NCBI RefSeq assembly: GCF_013466785.1
Contig: NZ_CP059163.1
Span: forward strand, 3,410,001-3,474,000
Length of the DNA: 64,000 bases
DNA from: Nocardioides marinisabuli
GTDB lineage: Bacteria; Actinomycetota; Actinomycetes; Propionibacteriales; Nocardioidaceae
Reading direction: 5' to 3'
The notes beneath the pieces were generated by a model, which saw only the letters and a program-made list of their open reading frames with translations, was not told the origin of the DNA and ran no database searches. Position numbers and translations under genes: made by a program. This document shows, piece by piece, positions 8,298-16,284 of the stretch; the first letter of the stretch is position 1; each line of letters opens with the position of its first letter.

Positions 8298-9041
8298 TCA
8301 GACCGGGACGAGCTCGACCGCGCCCACGGCGTAGCGCGCCAGCACCGTGCGGGCGATCTCGGGGTGGGCGCCCAGCGGCTCGGAGACCGCGATCGCGCCC
8401 GCCTCGAGCGACAGCTCGGCGGCGCGGTCGGGCAGGAAGCCGGGGGCCAGGAAGAGCGAGGCGACGGCGATGTGGCGTCGGCCCTGGGCGCGGAAGGCAC
8501 GCACTGCCTCGCCGGCGGCCGGCGGGGCGGCCGAGGCGAACGCCGCGGTCACCGGCAGCTTGTGGTGCGCGCCCCACAGCCGGGCCATCCGGGCGACGCT
8601 CTGGTTGGCCAGCGCGTCGCTGGAGCCCGCGGCCGCCAGCACCAGGGCGTCGAGCTCGCGCACCCGGGAGCGCTTGAGCGCCTCGCGCATCCGCACGTCG
8701 AGGACCTCGAGGAAGGAGCTCTCCAGGCCCAGCACCTTGGTGGCGCGGATCCGCAGGTGCGGGTGCCGCGCGGTCGCGGCCTCGATGACGGCCGGCACGT
8801 CGACCGTGGCGTGGTGGGCCTCGGTGAGCAGCAGCGGGACGACCACGATCTCGTCGTGGCCGGCGCGCACCAGCTTGTCGACGACGGTCTGGAAGGAGGG
8901 CTTGGCCAGCTCGAGGAAGGCCTTCTCGATGCGCAGGTCGGGGCGCGAGGCCCGGACCTCGTCGACGAGGGCGCCGATCGTCGCGGCGGAGCGGGGGTCG
9001 CGGCTGCCGTGGGCCAGGGCCACCAGGGCGGGAGCGGTCAT
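8298..9041 (-). CDS. Sirohydrochlorin chelatase-like protein (CbiX/SirB type)
   Basis: A 247-aa protein with two related half-domains, as in CbiX-type chelatases. ALAHGSRDP near the N-terminus contains the metal-ligand His, and TEAHHATVDVP supplies the second His pair. Such enzymes insert Fe2+ or Co2+ into sirohydrochlorin. As the last gene of the sulfite reductase operon it most likely makes siroheme for that enzyme (inference). The ATG at 9041 is preceded by GGAGG. The siroheme methyltransferase is not in this window. Confidence 0.85.
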   Translation of the reverse strand: MTAPALVALAHGSRDPRSAATIGALVDEVRASRPDLRIEKAFLELAKPSFQTVVDKLVRAGHDEIVVVPLLLTEAHHATVDVPAVIEAATARHPHLRIRATKVLGLESSFLEVLDVRMREALKRSRVRELDALVLAAAGSSDALANQSVARMARLWGAHHKLPVTAAFASAAPPAAGEAVRAFRAQGRRHIAVASLFLAPGFLPDRAAELSLEAGAIAVSEPLGAHPEIARTVLARYAVGAVELVPV

Positions 9042-9096
9042 GCGAGGGACCTCCTCGGGTCGGTCGTGCGGTGCTGGAGCGCGGGGTGGCGGGGGG

Positions 9097-9843
9097 TCAT
9101 ACGTGGATCCCGCACTCGGTCTTGGTGGTGCCGGCCCACCGGCCGCTGCGGGCGTCGTCGCCGGGGGCGACGCGCCGCGTGCAGGGCCAGCAGCCGATCG
9201 AGGGGTAGCCGTCGTGGACCAGCGGGTTGACCAGCACGCCGTTCTCGGCGATGTAGGTCTCGACCTGCTCGTCGGACCAGCGGGCGATGGGGGAGACCTT
9301 GACCTTCTGCTTGCGCGCGTCCCAGCCGATGACCGGGGCGATCACGCGGTCGTGGGTCTCGGCGCGGCGCAGCCCCGTGGCCCAGGCGTCGTACGACGCG
9401 AGCGTGCGGCGCAGCGGCTCGACCTTGCGCATCGCGCAGCAGCGGTCGGGGTCGGTGCGGAAGAGGTCGGCGCCGTGCTCGGCGTCCTGCTCGGCGACGC
9501 TGAGCTCGGGGTGCACGGTGCGCACGGTGACGTCGAGGGTGGCCTCGACGGCGTCGCGGGTGCCGATGGTCTCGACGAAGTGGTAGCCGGTGTCGAGGAA
9601 GACCACGTCGATGCCGGGCACGACCTTGGAGGCGAGGTGCGCCAGCACCGCGTCCCCCATCGAGGAGGTGATCGCGAAGCGGTCGCCGAAGGTGGCCGCG
9701 GCCCACTCGATGATCGTCTCGGCCGGGGCCAGCTCGAGCTCGGCCCCCCAGTGCGACACGATCTCGCGCAGCTGCTCGGGGCTGCGGCCCTCGGTGCTGG
9801 TGGCGCGGTTGGCCCGCGCGGCACGGGTGGCGGCGGTGCTCAC
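9097..9843 (-). CDS. cysH: Phosphoadenylyl-/adenylyl-sulfate reductase (4Fe-4S type)
   Basis: A 248-aa assimilatory reductase converting APS (or PAPS) to sulfite. The catalytic Cys lies in TKTECGIHV at the C-terminus. DRCCAMRK and SIGCWPC provide the Cys pairs that bind a 4Fe-4S cluster, the mark of the APS-using class. SSMGDAVL is the substrate loop. The GTG at 9843 overlaps the TGA of the upstream zinc-ribbon gene; longer upstream reading in the same frame runs through that gene and is rejected. It acts before sulfite reductase in the pathway. Confidence 0.93.
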   Translation of the reverse strand: MSTAATRAARANRATSTEGRSPEQLREIVSHWGAELELAPAETIIEWAAATFGDRFAITSSMGDAVLAHLASKVVPGIDVVFLDTGYHFVETIGTRDAVEATLDVTVRTVHPELSVAEQDAEHGADLFRTDPDRCCAMRKVEPLRRTLASYDAWATGLRRAETHDRVIAPVIGWDARKQKVKVSPIARWSDEQVETYIAENGVLVNPLVHDGYPSIGCWPCTRRVAPGDDARSGRWAGTTKTECGIHV

Positions 9844-10037
9844 GAGGGGCCGCCGTCGACGAGCGACTCCGGGCGCAGCTGGCCGATCATCTTGAGCGAG
9901 AAGGCGCGCAGGCAGGAGCGGCAGGCCCACTGCCCGTGCGGGGAGCTCACGGTGCCGTCGGCGTCGACCACCTCGTGCGGGCGCAGGTCGTCGTCGCCGC
10001 AGTAGGGGCACTGGTAGGGCACCGCGCGCTCGCTCAT
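9840..10037 (-). CDS. Small zinc-ribbon protein of the sulfur operon
   Basis: A 65-aa protein with two Cys pairs, CPYCGDDDLR and ACRSCLRAF, separated by ~25 residues, as expected for a zinc ribbon or rubredoxin-like knuckle. It is coupled on both sides: its ATG overlaps the stop of sulfite reductase and its stop overlaps cysH. Such a small ORF sits at the same place in other actinobacterial cys operons (recollection). Its role is unknown; zinc binding and a chaperone or redox role for the Fe-S enzymes are inference. Confidence 0.82.
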   Translation of the reverse strand: MSERAVPYQCPYCGDDDLRPHEVVDADGTVSSPHGQWACRSCLRAFSLKMIGQLRPESLVDGGPS

Positions 10038-11743
10038 GCGGGCACCTCGGGGGCGTCCCCGCGCAGCCTGGCCTCGTCGGCGCGCGCCACCCAGTCGGCG
10101 AACGGCTCGGTGGGGCCGGTGCGGTCGAGGAGGTAGTGCGAGACGACGTTGACGACGTAGTCGCCGAGCCCGGCGCTGGTGACCTTGTGGGCGCGCAGCT
10201 TGCGCCCGAAGTTGGCGCCCAGCCCGGTGGCGCCGCCCAGGTGCACCTGGAAGCCCTCCACCTGGGCGCCCTCGTGGGTGACCAGCTGGCCCTTGAGCCC
10301 GATGTCGGCGACCTGGGTGCGCGCGCAGGCGTTGGGGCAGCCGTTGACGTTGATGCTGATCGGCACGTCGAGGTCGGGCAGGCGCTGCTCGAGCTCAGCG
10401 ACCAGGTCGCGGGCGCGGTTCTTGGTGTCGACGATGGCCAGCTTGCAGAACTCGATGCCGGTGCAGGCCATCGTGTTCTGGCGCCAGCCCGACGGGCGCG
10501 CCGAGAGCCCGATGGCGTCGAGCCGGGCCACGAGGTCCTCGATCCGGGCCGGGTCGGCGCCCAGCAGCACGATCTTCTGGTAGGCCGTGAGACGGGCGCC
10601 GGCGAGCCCGAACTCCTCGATGACGTCGGCGAGCTCGACCAGCGTGGTGCCGGAGATGCGGCCCACGACCGGGGCCACGCCGACGTACTTGAGCCCGTCG
10701 ACCTGGTCGTGCACGCCGATGTGGTCGCGGTGGGCCCGCGGGGTCTGCGGCGACTCGCAGTCGACGAGGCGGCGGTGCAGGTACTCGTTCTCGAGGACCT
10801 CGCGGAACTTCTCGACGCCCCAGTCGGAGACCAGGAACTTCAGCCGGGCCCGCGAGCGCAGCCGGCGGTAGCCGTAGTCGCGGAAGACCGCGGCGACGCC
10901 GGCCCACGCGTCGGCGACCTCGTCGAGCGGGATCCACACGCCCAGCTTCTGGGCCAGCATCGGGTTGGTCGACAGGCCGCCGCCGACCCACAGGTCGAAG
11001 CCGGGGCCGTGCTCGGGGTGCACGGTCCCGACGAAGGAGATGTCGTTGGTCTCGGGGGAGACGTCGTGCGAGGGGTGCCCGGTCAGGGCGGTCTTGAACT
11101 TGCGCGGCAGGTTCGCGTACTCGGGGTCGCCGATGTAGCGGCGGTTGATCTCGGCCAGGGCCGAGGTGCCGTCGATGATCTCGTCGGCGGCCACGCCGGC
11201 CAGCGGCGAGCCGAGGAAGGGACGGGGCGAGTCGCCGCAGGCCTCCAGCGTGCTGAGCCCGGCGGCCTCGAGCCGCTCCCAGATCTGCGGCACGTCCTCG
11301 ATGCGGATCCAGTGGTACTGGATGTTCTGGCGGTCGGTGACGTCGGCGGTGTCGCGGGCGAAGTCGACGCCCACGCTGCCCAGCGCCCGCACGGCCTCGG
11401 CGCCCAGCAGGGTGCCGTCGGTGCGCACCCGCATCATGAAGAAGCGGGCGTCGAGCTCCTCCTCGGACAACGTCGCGGTCTTGCCGCCGTCGAACCCGGG
11501 GGCGCGCTGGGTGTAGAGGCCCATCCAGCGGAACCGGCCGCGCAGGTCGGCGGGGTCGATCGAGTCGAAGCCGCGGCGCGAGTAGGTGTGCAGGATGCGG
11601 GCCCGCACGTTGAGCGGGTTGTCGTCCTTCTTGGCCTGCTCGTTCTTGTTGAGCGGCTCGCGGTAGCCCAGGGCCCACTGGCCCTCGCCGCGCTTGGGCC
11701 GCGGGCGAGCAGGAGAGGCCGGGGGAGTGAGGAGCTCGGTCAT
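10034..11743 (-). CDS. Assimilatory sulfite reductase (ferredoxin), siroheme/4Fe-4S
   Basis: A 569-aa enzyme reducing sulfite to sulfide with electrons from ferredoxin. CTGIEFCKLAI and NGCPNACAR supply the four Cys that bind the 4Fe-4S cluster bridged to siroheme. The two ferredoxin-like and two SiR domains of the family fill the rest. I chose the ATG at 11743, which has GAAGGA just upstream; the frame stays open to 11821 but that stretch overlaps the leader region. It is preceded by a Cys-containing leader ORF and followed by the zinc ribbon, cysH and a chelatase. Placement among APS reduction genes argues for sulfite rather than nitrite. Confidence 0.93.
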   Translation of the reverse strand: MTELLTPPASPARPRPKRGEGQWALGYREPLNKNEQAKKDDNPLNVRARILHTYSRRGFDSIDPADLRGRFRWMGLYTQRAPGFDGGKTATLSEEELDARFFMMRVRTDGTLLGAEAVRALGSVGVDFARDTADVTDRQNIQYHWIRIEDVPQIWERLEAAGLSTLEACGDSPRPFLGSPLAGVAADEIIDGTSALAEINRRYIGDPEYANLPRKFKTALTGHPSHDVSPETNDISFVGTVHPEHGPGFDLWVGGGLSTNPMLAQKLGVWIPLDEVADAWAGVAAVFRDYGYRRLRSRARLKFLVSDWGVEKFREVLENEYLHRRLVDCESPQTPRAHRDHIGVHDQVDGLKYVGVAPVVGRISGTTLVELADVIEEFGLAGARLTAYQKIVLLGADPARIEDLVARLDAIGLSARPSGWRQNTMACTGIEFCKLAIVDTKNRARDLVAELEQRLPDLDVPISINVNGCPNACARTQVADIGLKGQLVTHEGAQVEGFQVHLGGATGLGANFGRKLRAHKVTSAGLGDYVVNVVSHYLLDRTGPTEPFADWVARADEARLRGDAPEVPA

Positions 11744-11805
11744 CAGGTTGTCCTTCGGGAGCGGGGTGCGCGGCCGACGTGGGGGCTGCGCGGGAGTGGG
11801 GCGGC

Positions 11806-11895
11806 TCAGGAAGGTCGACACATGGCGCTGCGGGTGCGCCCGAGGTCCACGTGGCGGCGGACCACCAGGTAGATGTGGGTCTCGGCGAGGCTCAT
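11806..11895 (-). CDS. Cysteine-containing leader peptide upstream of sulfite reductase
   Basis: A 29-residue ORF starting [12 protein letters not shown] and ending with [17 protein letters not shown]. The RRHVDL...SAxC core matches the 'putative leader peptide' family found before sulfur-metabolism operons in actinobacteria. Stop to sulfite reductase start is 62 nt. A GAGACT hexamer lies 7 nt before the ATG, so it may be translated from a leaderless mRNA. By analogy with Cys-responsive leader ORFs in mycobacteria, stalling at the Cys codon could control downstream translation or transcription. The ORF and motif are visible; the attenuation mechanism is inference. Confidence 0.78.
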   Translation of the reverse strand: MSLAETHIYLVVRRHVDLGRTRSAMCRPS

Positions 11896-11903
11896 GGCAG
11901 ACA

Positions 11904-11955
11904 GTCTCAACTTCTGGACCCTGGTCTCACAAGACGAAATCTCATGCAGTGAGAT
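11904..11955. promoter_or_regulatory. Candidate operator: repeated GTCTCA/ATCTCA with an inverted copy
   Basis: GTCTCA occurs at 11904-11909 and 11924-11929, and ATCTCA at 11939-11944 with its inverted partner TGAGAT at 11950-11955 (5-nt spacer). These lie just upstream of the sulfur leader ORF (minus) in the divergent region with glyA. They probably bind a regulator of the sulfur operon; the protein is unidentified. Confidence 0.45.
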
Positions 11956-12094
11956 GGCGATCCCGACATCTGGACTCCACGCCCGGCGGTTGCGCTCAAC
12001 GGGCGCCCGACTGCGGCGCAGGTCACACTGCCGGGACCGCCGTACGCCGCCGGGCCGCGAGCCCGCGCCCCGCGCGCTGCGTAGGCTGTGGGCC

Positions 12095-13540
12095 ATGACC
12101 GACGACCTGTCCCGCCTGTCCAGCAGCGCCTACTCCCAGGCACTCGAGGTCATCGCCTCGGTGGAGCCGCGGATCGCCGAGGCGACCCGCGCCGAGCTCG
12201 CCGACCAGCGTGCCTCGCTCAAGCTCATCGCCAGCGAGAACTACGCCTCGCCGGCCGTGCTGATGACGATGGGCACCTGGTTCAGCGACAAGTACGCCGA
12301 GGGCACCGTCGGCCACCGGTTCTACGCCGGCTGCCAGAACGTCGACACCGTCGAGTCGATCGCCGCCGAGCACGCCCGGGAGCTCTTCGGTGCCGAGTAC
12401 GCCTACGTGCAGCCGCACTCGGGCATCGACGCCAACCTGGTCGCCTTCTGGTCGATCCTGGCGCACCGCGTCGAGGGCCCGTGGCTGGAGAAGGCCCAGG
12501 CCAAGAATGTCAACGAGCTCACCGACGCCGACTGGGAGGAGCTGCGCCGCGAGCTGGGCAACCAGCGCCTGCTCGGCATGAGCCTCGACGCCGGGGGCCA
12601 CCTGACGCACGGCTTCCGCCCCAACATCAGCGGCAAGATGTTCCACCAGCAGCAGTACGGCACCGACCCCGGGACCGGGCTGCTCGACTACGACAAGGTC
12701 GCGGCCAAGGCGCGCGAGTTCAAGCCCCTGGTGCTGGTGGCCGGCTACTCCGCCTACCCCCGCCGGGTCGACTTCGCGAAGATGCGCGAGATCGCCGACG
12801 AGGTCGGCGCGACGCTGATGGTCGACATGGCCCACTTCGCCGGCCTGGTGGCCGGCAAGGTGTTCACCGGCGACGAGGACCCCGTCCCGCACGCCCACAT
12901 CGTCACCTCGACCACCCACAAGTCGCTGCGCGGCCCGCGCGGCGGCATCGTGCTGGCCACCGAGGAGTACGCCCCCAGCGTCGACCGCGGCTGCCCGATG
13001 GTGCTCGGCGGCCCGCTCTCGCACGTGATGGCCGCCAAGGCCGTCGCCTTCGCCGAGGCCCGCCAGGACTCCTTCCGGGGCTACGCCCAGCAGGTCGCCG
13101 ACAACGCCAAGTCGCTGGCCGAGGGGTTCCTGACCCGCGGCACCGACCTGGTCACCGGCGGCACCGACAACCACCTGGTGCTGGTCGACGTCAGCAAGTA
13201 CGGCCTCACCGGCCGCCAGGCCGAGTCGGCGCTGCTCGAGGCCGGCGTGGTCACCAACCGCAACTCGGTGCCCGCCGACCCCAACGGCGCCTGGTACACC
13301 TCGGGCATCCGCCTGGGCACCCCGGCGCTGACCACCCGCGGCTTCGGCCACGACGAGTTCGACGCCGTCGCCGACCTGATCGTCGAGGTGCTCTCGAACA
13401 CCCAGCCCGGCACCACCAAGGCCGGCGGGCAGTCCAAGGCGTCGTACGTGCTCGCCGACGGTGTCGCAGACAAGGTCAAGGCACGCTCGGCCGAGATGCT
13501 CGACAAGCACCCGCTCTACCCGGGCCTCGAGCTGAGCTGA
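12095..13540 (+). CDS. glyA: Serine hydroxymethyltransferase, long form
   Basis: A 481-aa PLP enzyme interconverting serine and glycine with tetrahydrofolate. The PLP-binding Lys lies in [13 protein letters not shown]. Compared with the usual ~420-aa enzyme it carries an extra ~45-residue insertion around residues 128-175 ([19 protein letters not shown] region), seen in a long actinobacterial subgroup. I chose ATG at 12095, which follows TAGGCT (12082-12087) by 7 nt; the frame is open further upstream but overlaps the sulfur leader promoter. Divergent from the sulfur operon, which links serine/cysteine metabolism by position only. Confidence 0.93.
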   Translation: MTDDLSRLSSSAYSQALEVIASVEPRIAEATRAELADQRASLKLIASENYASPAVLMTMGTWFSDKYAEGTVGHRFYAGCQNVDTVESIAAEHARELFGAEYAYVQPHSGIDANLVAFWSILAHRVEGPWLEKAQAKNVNELTDADWEELRRELGNQRLLGMSLDAGGHLTHGFRPNISGKMFHQQQYGTDPGTGLLDYDKVAAKAREFKPLVLVAGYSAYPRRVDFAKMREIADEVGATLMVDMAHFAGLVAGKVFTGDEDPVPHAHIVTSTTHKSLRGPRGGIVLATEEYAPSVDRGCPMVLGGPLSHVMAAKAVAFAEARQDSFRGYAQQVADNAKSLAEGFLTRGTDLVTGGTDNHLVLVDVSKYGLTGRQAESALLEAGVVTNRNSVPADPNGAWYTSGIRLGTPALTTRGFGHDEFDAVADLIVEVLSNTQPGTTKAGGQSKASYVLADGVADKVKARSAEMLDKHPLYPGLELS

Positions 13541-13572
13541 CCCGAGCTGACCCGGGCTGACCCGGGCTGACC
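13536..13572. repeat. 10-bp tandem repeat starting at the glyA stop
   Basis: Units of CCCGRGCTGA repeat with 10-bp period from 13536 to 13572, three full units after an initial GCTGA that includes the glyA stop codon. Each unit carries an in-frame or shifted TGA. It may have arisen by slippage; GGGCTGA could also pair with TCAGCCC at 13588-13594 as a weak terminator. Confidence 0.6.
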
Positions 13573-13587
13573 ACCCCGGCCCCGGGC

Positions 13588-15264
13588 TCAGCCCAGGGTC
13601 GGGGTGGTGCGCTCCACGACCGCGCGCAGGTCGCCGCCGTCGAGCGCACCCAGCACGCCGTCGTACGACGGGCTGAGCCGGGAGGCGCAGAAGATGTCGG
13701 CCACCTCGGGCGGGGCGAAGCGCACCAGCAGCGAGCCCTGCAGCACCGCGGCCATCCGCGAGGCCAGGCGGCGTGCGCCCCGCTCCATCGCCTCCGGCTC
13801 GCCCATCAGTGAGCCGATCAGGGCCAGGGTGTCCTCGATGGCGCGGTCGAGGCGCGCGTCGCCGCCCCGGGCCCGGCCGACCTCGGTGATCCAGGCGTCG
13901 AGCACCTCGGGCTCGCGGCCCAGGGCGCGCAGGACGTCGAGGGCGTTGACGTTGCCGGAGCCCTCCCACACCGAGTTCAGCGGCGCCTCGCGGTAGAGCA
14001 GCGGCATCACCGACTCCTCGACGTAGCCGTTGCCGCCCAGGCACTCGAGGGCCTCGGCGACCATCATCGGGGTGCGCTTGCAGACCCAGAACTTCGCCAG
14101 CGGCAGCGCGATGCGCCGCAGCGCCGCCTCGTGCGGGTCGGCCAGGCCGTCGACGGCCGAGGCCAGGCGCAGCGCCAGGGCGGTGGCGGCCTCCGACTCC
14201 ACGGCCAGGTCGGCCACGACGTTCTGCATCAGCGGCTTGTCCACCAGCCGCGAACCGAAGGCCGAGCGGTGGGTCACGTGCCAGGAGGCCTCCGAGACCG
14301 CGCGGCGCATCAGCGAGGCCGATCCGAGGACGCAGTCGAGGCGGGTGGCGGCCACCATCTCGATGATGGTGCGCACGCCGCGGCCCTCGTCACCGAGGCG
14401 CACCGCGACCGTGCCGTCCATCTCCAGCTCGGAGGAGGCGTTGGAGCGGTTGCCGAGCTTGTCCTTGAGGCGCACCACGTCGAGCTGGTTGCGGGTGCCG
14501 TCGGGCAGCACCCGCGGCACCACGAAGCAGGTGACCCCGCCGTCGGTCTGGGCCAGCACCAGGAAGACGTCGTTCATCGGCGCCGAGGTGAACCACTTGT
14601 GCCCGTGCAGCGTGTAGGTGCCGTCGAGGCCGCCCGAGGGCTGCGCCCGCGTCACGTTCGCGCGCACGTCGGAGCCGCCCTGCTTCTCGGTCATGCCCAT
14701 GCCCGCCAGCGCCCCGAGCTTGTCGCTGGGGTTGCGCACGCCCGGGTCGTAGCGGCGCGAGGCCAGCAGCGGGGTCCACTCCTTGGCGATCGCCTCGTCG
14801 GCGCGCAGCGCCGGCACCGCGGCGTACGTCATCGAGATCGGGCAGCCGTGGCCCGGCTCGGTGTGCGACCACGCCATGAAGCCGGCGGCGCGGCGCAGGT
14901 GGGCGTGCTGGGCGCCCTCGGCCTGCTCCTCCCACGGGGTGGCGGCCAGGCCGTGGCCCACGGCGCGCTCCATCAGCCAGTGCCACGAGGGGTGGAAGGC
15001 GACCTCGTCGATGCGGTGGCCGTAGCGGTCGTAGGGGACCAGCTCGGGGTGGTGCTCGTTGGCGAGCTGGCCGTGCTCGCGGGCCTCGGCCGACCCGGCC
15101 TCGGCGCCCAGACCCACGATGCTGTCGAGCGTCTCCTGGGTGCCGTGGCGCAGCACGCCCTCGGTGAGGGCGGCGTCGGCGGTGACCACGTTGTGGCCGG
15201 TGAGCGGGGGAGCCTGGTTGGTCACGACGCGCAGGTCCGCGCGCGCGCTGCTGGAGGTCTGCAT
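13588..15264 (-). CDS. AidB-like acyl-CoA dehydrogenase family protein
   Basis: A 558-aa flavoprotein of the acyl-CoA dehydrogenase superfamily, near the length of E. coli AidB (541). GMGMTEKQGGSDVRAN and GHKWFTSAPMND are the FAD-binding beta-domain motifs. NSVWEGSGNVNALD contains the Glu and loop typical of isovaleryl-CoA-type/AidB enzymes. AidB relatives bind DNA and protect against alkylation, but an acyl-CoA substrate cannot be excluded. The ATG at 15264 is preceded by TACGGT (15276-15271) at 6 nt. Its promoter overlaps that of the divergent gene at 15282. Confidence 0.87.
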   Translation of the reverse strand: MQTSSSARADLRVVTNQAPPLTGHNVVTADAALTEGVLRHGTQETLDSIVGLGAEAGSAEAREHGQLANEHHPELVPYDRYGHRIDEVAFHPSWHWLMERAVGHGLAATPWEEQAEGAQHAHLRRAAGFMAWSHTEPGHGCPISMTYAAVPALRADEAIAKEWTPLLASRRYDPGVRNPSDKLGALAGMGMTEKQGGSDVRANVTRAQPSGGLDGTYTLHGHKWFTSAPMNDVFLVLAQTDGGVTCFVVPRVLPDGTRNQLDVVRLKDKLGNRSNASSELEMDGTVAVRLGDEGRGVRTIIEMVAATRLDCVLGSASLMRRAVSEASWHVTHRSAFGSRLVDKPLMQNVVADLAVESEAATALALRLASAVDGLADPHEAALRRIALPLAKFWVCKRTPMMVAEALECLGGNGYVEESVMPLLYREAPLNSVWEGSGNVNALDVLRALGREPEVLDAWITEVGRARGGDARLDRAIEDTLALIGSLMGEPEAMERGARRLASRMAAVLQGSLLVRFAPPEVADIFCASRLSPSYDGVLGALDGGDLRAVVERTTPTLG

Positions 15265-15284
15265 GCGGATACCGTAGGCGCATG
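15262..15284. promoter_or_regulatory. Overlapping divergent leaderless promoters in a 17-bp gap
   Basis: Only 17 bp separate the two start codons. On the plus strand TACCGT (15270-15275) is 6 nt from the ATG at 15282. On the minus strand TACGGT (15276-15271) is 6 nt from the ATG at 15264. The two -10 elements share five base pairs, so both promoters cannot be occupied together. Confidence 0.6.
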
Positions 15285-16274
15285 GCCTCGCAGACCGGTG
15301 GGACCTTCCAGCTGCGCGAGGCGCTCGAGGCCCGGGCACGACGGGTCGCCCACCTCGTGTGGCGTCTGGTGGTCACCACCGCCGGCGCCTGCCTGCGCTA
15401 CCGGGTCACCGGTCTGGCGGCGGAGGCGGCCTTCTTCGCGGTGCTCTCGGTGCCGCCCCTCATCTTCGCCCTGGCCGGCGGCGTCGGCTACGTCTCCGAC
15501 CAGTTCACGCCCGCGCAGGTCGAGGACGTGCGCCGGGCGATCCTCGAGGTCTCCTCGCGGCTGCTCACCGAGCGCGCCGTCGAGGACGTCATCGCCAAGA
15601 CCATCGACGACGTCCTGGAGGGCGGCCGCTTCGACGTCATCTCGCTCGGCTTCGTGCTCGCGCTGTGGTCGGGCTCGCGGGCGCTCAACGTCTTCGTCGA
15701 CACCATCACCGTGATGCACGGCCTGGGCGGGCACCGGGGGATCGTGAAGACCCGGGCGCTGTCCTTCGTGCTCTACGTGCTGGCGATGCTCACCGGCGTC
15801 ATCTCGCTGCCGCTGGTGGTGGCGGGGCCGACCATGGTGCGCCAGGTGCTGCCCAACCGCGTCGACGTGCTGATGGCCTTCTACTGGCCGGTGGTGGTGG
15901 CGGTGTGCATCTGCTTCCTGGCCACGCTCTACCACCTCTCGGTGCCGGTGCGGACCAACTGGAGCTTCAACCTGCCCGGGGCCACCTTCTCGCTGCTGGC
16001 CTGGATCGGCGGCTCGTACCTGCTGCGCTGGGTGCTGACCGTCACCGCGGCCGAGTCGCGCTCGATCTACGGTCCGCTGGCGGCCCCGATCGCGGTGCTG
16101 CTGTGGCTCTACCTGCTGGCGCTGGCGGTGCTGATCGGCGCGGCCGTCAACGCCGCCTTCGACACCGTCTTCCCGCAGTCGGCGACCACGCGCGCCCGCC
16201 TCGAGCTGGTCCAGCGGCTGCGGGCCCGCATGTCGCGGGACCGCCTCGCACCGCTGGAGGAACCCGTCGAGTAG
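15282..16274 (+). CDS. YihY/BrkB family membrane protein
   Basis: A 330-aa integral membrane protein of the YihY (former 'RNase BN', BrkB) family. About six membrane helices are visible, with an EAAFFAVLSVPPLIFAL first-helix region (about residues 48-64) and a GSYLLRWVL / PIAVLLWLYLLALAVL pair near the C-terminus. The molecular function of the family is not settled. Its TAG stop (16272-16274) also begins the -10 hexamer TAGGTT of the following channel gene. Confidence 0.85.
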   Translation: MASQTGGTFQLREALEARARRVAHLVWRLVVTTAGACLRYRVTGLAAEAAFFAVLSVPPLIFALAGGVGYVSDQFTPAQVEDVRRAILEVSSRLLTERAVEDVIAKTIDDVLEGGRFDVISLGFVLALWSGSRALNVFVDTITVMHGLGGHRGIVKTRALSFVLYVLAMLTGVISLPLVVAGPTMVRQVLPNRVDVLMAFYWPVVVAVCICFLATLYHLSVPVRTNWSFNLPGATFSLLAWIGGSYLLRWVLTVTAAESRSIYGPLAAPIAVLLWLYLLALAVLIGAAVNAAFDTVFPQSATTRARLELVQRLRARMSRDRLAPLEEPVE

Positions 16275-16284
16275 GTTCGCCCGT

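Noticed and set aside
11873..12094. N-terminal extension of GlyA
   Set aside because: The frame is open, but the extension overlaps the sulfur leader ORF and its promoter, and the ATG at 12095 has a leaderless -10 and the family N-terminus.
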